Origin: Aliidiomarina soli
GTDB lineage: Bacteria > Pseudomonadota > Gammaproteobacteria > Enterobacterales > Alteromonadaceae
Assembly: GCF_003986975.1 (NCBI RefSeq)
Contig: NZ_PIPO01000005.1
Span: 1-64,000, forward strand
DNA: 64,000 bases
Direction: 5' to 3'
The translations under genes and the position numbers were made by a program. Below, piece after piece: positions 63,827 to 64,000 of the stretch; the stretch's first letter is position 1; every line of letters begins with the position of its first letter. The notes beneath the pieces were generated by a model that worked only from the letters and a program-made list of their open reading frames with translations, was not told the DNA's origin and searched no databases.

Positions 63827-63902
63827 TGCTAAATTTGCGTGCGCGGTCTGAATTGTGGACAATACGCGCGCAGGCCATTGCTGCACACCCTTTACGTAAC
63901 CT

Positions 63903-63929
63903 ACCCGGGGAAAAGTTCATTTCCCGGGT
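63903..63929. repeat. Inverted repeat in the tkt leader
   Basis: ACCCGGG (63903-63909) and CCCGGGT (63923-63929) pair; with a bulged G, AAA and TTT extend the stem to 10 bp around a 6-nt loop. No T-tract follows. It ends 36 nt before the tkt ATG. Confidence 0.5.
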
Positions 63930-63965
63930 TGAGTAAATGCTAGCCTTAAATCTCAGGAGTGTTCC

Positions 63966-64000
63966 ATGTCCCAACGTCGTCACCTCGCCAATGCCATTCG
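63966..64000 (+). CDS. tkt: Transketolase, first 12 codons only
   Basis: ATG 63966 follows AGGAG by 6 nt and encodes MSQRRHLANAIR, the typical start of gammaproteobacterial transketolase. The gene runs off the right edge of the window. Divergent transcription from metK agrees with the metK-tkt neighbourhood in related bacteria. Confidence 0.85.
   Translation, partial: MSQRRHLANAI

Noticed and set aside
63734-63965. SAM riboswitch upstream of metK
   Set aside because: I see no riboswitch-like architecture or terminator hairpin there; a MetJ-type operator explains the region better.

Overview
The window reads as housekeeping chromosome of a marine gammaproteobacterium of the Alteromonadales. 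Idiomarina or a close relative is the best guess, inferred from protein style and gene order and not from a search. About 60 protein genes are packed tightly, with many ATGA, TAATG or TGATG overlaps. The window opens on the 5S end of an rRNA operon and closes in the first codons of transketolase. I see no insertion sequence, prophage, integrase, CRISPR array or tRNA gene.

Layout. 1-552: 5S rRNA, its terminator, and a gene-free stretch carrying three copies of a 26-bp repeat. 553-6569: a short-chain dehydrogenase, a small membrane protein behind a sigma-54-like site, a periplasmic copper chaperone, an outer-membrane barrel, a TIGR03899-like protein and a REC/GGDEF/EAL regulator. 6604-9157: an ATPase/permease/DUF3299 transport cassette whose permease holds a (Asp-His)10 tract. 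9220-18875: ppa, fbp, then mpl-ubiX-yadG-yadH-trmB-like-panP, converging on panC-panB. 18904-29351: folK, pcnB, gluQ, dksA, sfsA (minus strand), then pepB, hrpB, mrcB (plus strand); this order largely follows the E. coli dksA-mrcB/pan region. 29413-34018: maeA and a hemJ-pyrB-hemL operon. 34076-41099: DUF6776, erpA, DUF3718, pepQ, anmK, an M23 peptidase and tyrS. 41172-43169: a chemoreceptor. 43266-56890: apaH-apaG-rsmA-pdxA-surA-lptD, divergent amgK-murU-djlA, then DUF3530, rluA and rapA. 57052-64000: a PIN-PhoH ATPase, a secreted transglutaminase-like protein with a 96-residue neighbour, ruvX, yqgE, gshB, rsmE, metK and the start of tkt.

How the genes work together. Pantothenate synthesis is local: PanP probably makes beta-alanine and stands where E. 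coli has panD, next to panC and panB. Cell-wall growth and recycling recur: Mpl, AnmK, AmgK/MurU, PBP1b and an M23 peptidase. Envelope assembly is represented by LptD and SurA. Haem synthesis is represented by HemL and HemJ, flanking pyrB. The metK promoter region contains a perfect MetJ-box octamer.

Most of the window is conventional. The items most worth a second look are the repeat cluster behind the rRNA operon, the sigma-54-like site before the small membrane protein, the His-rich metal-transport-like cassette, the panP-for-panD replacement, and the secreted transglutaminase-like gene with its unrecognised partner.
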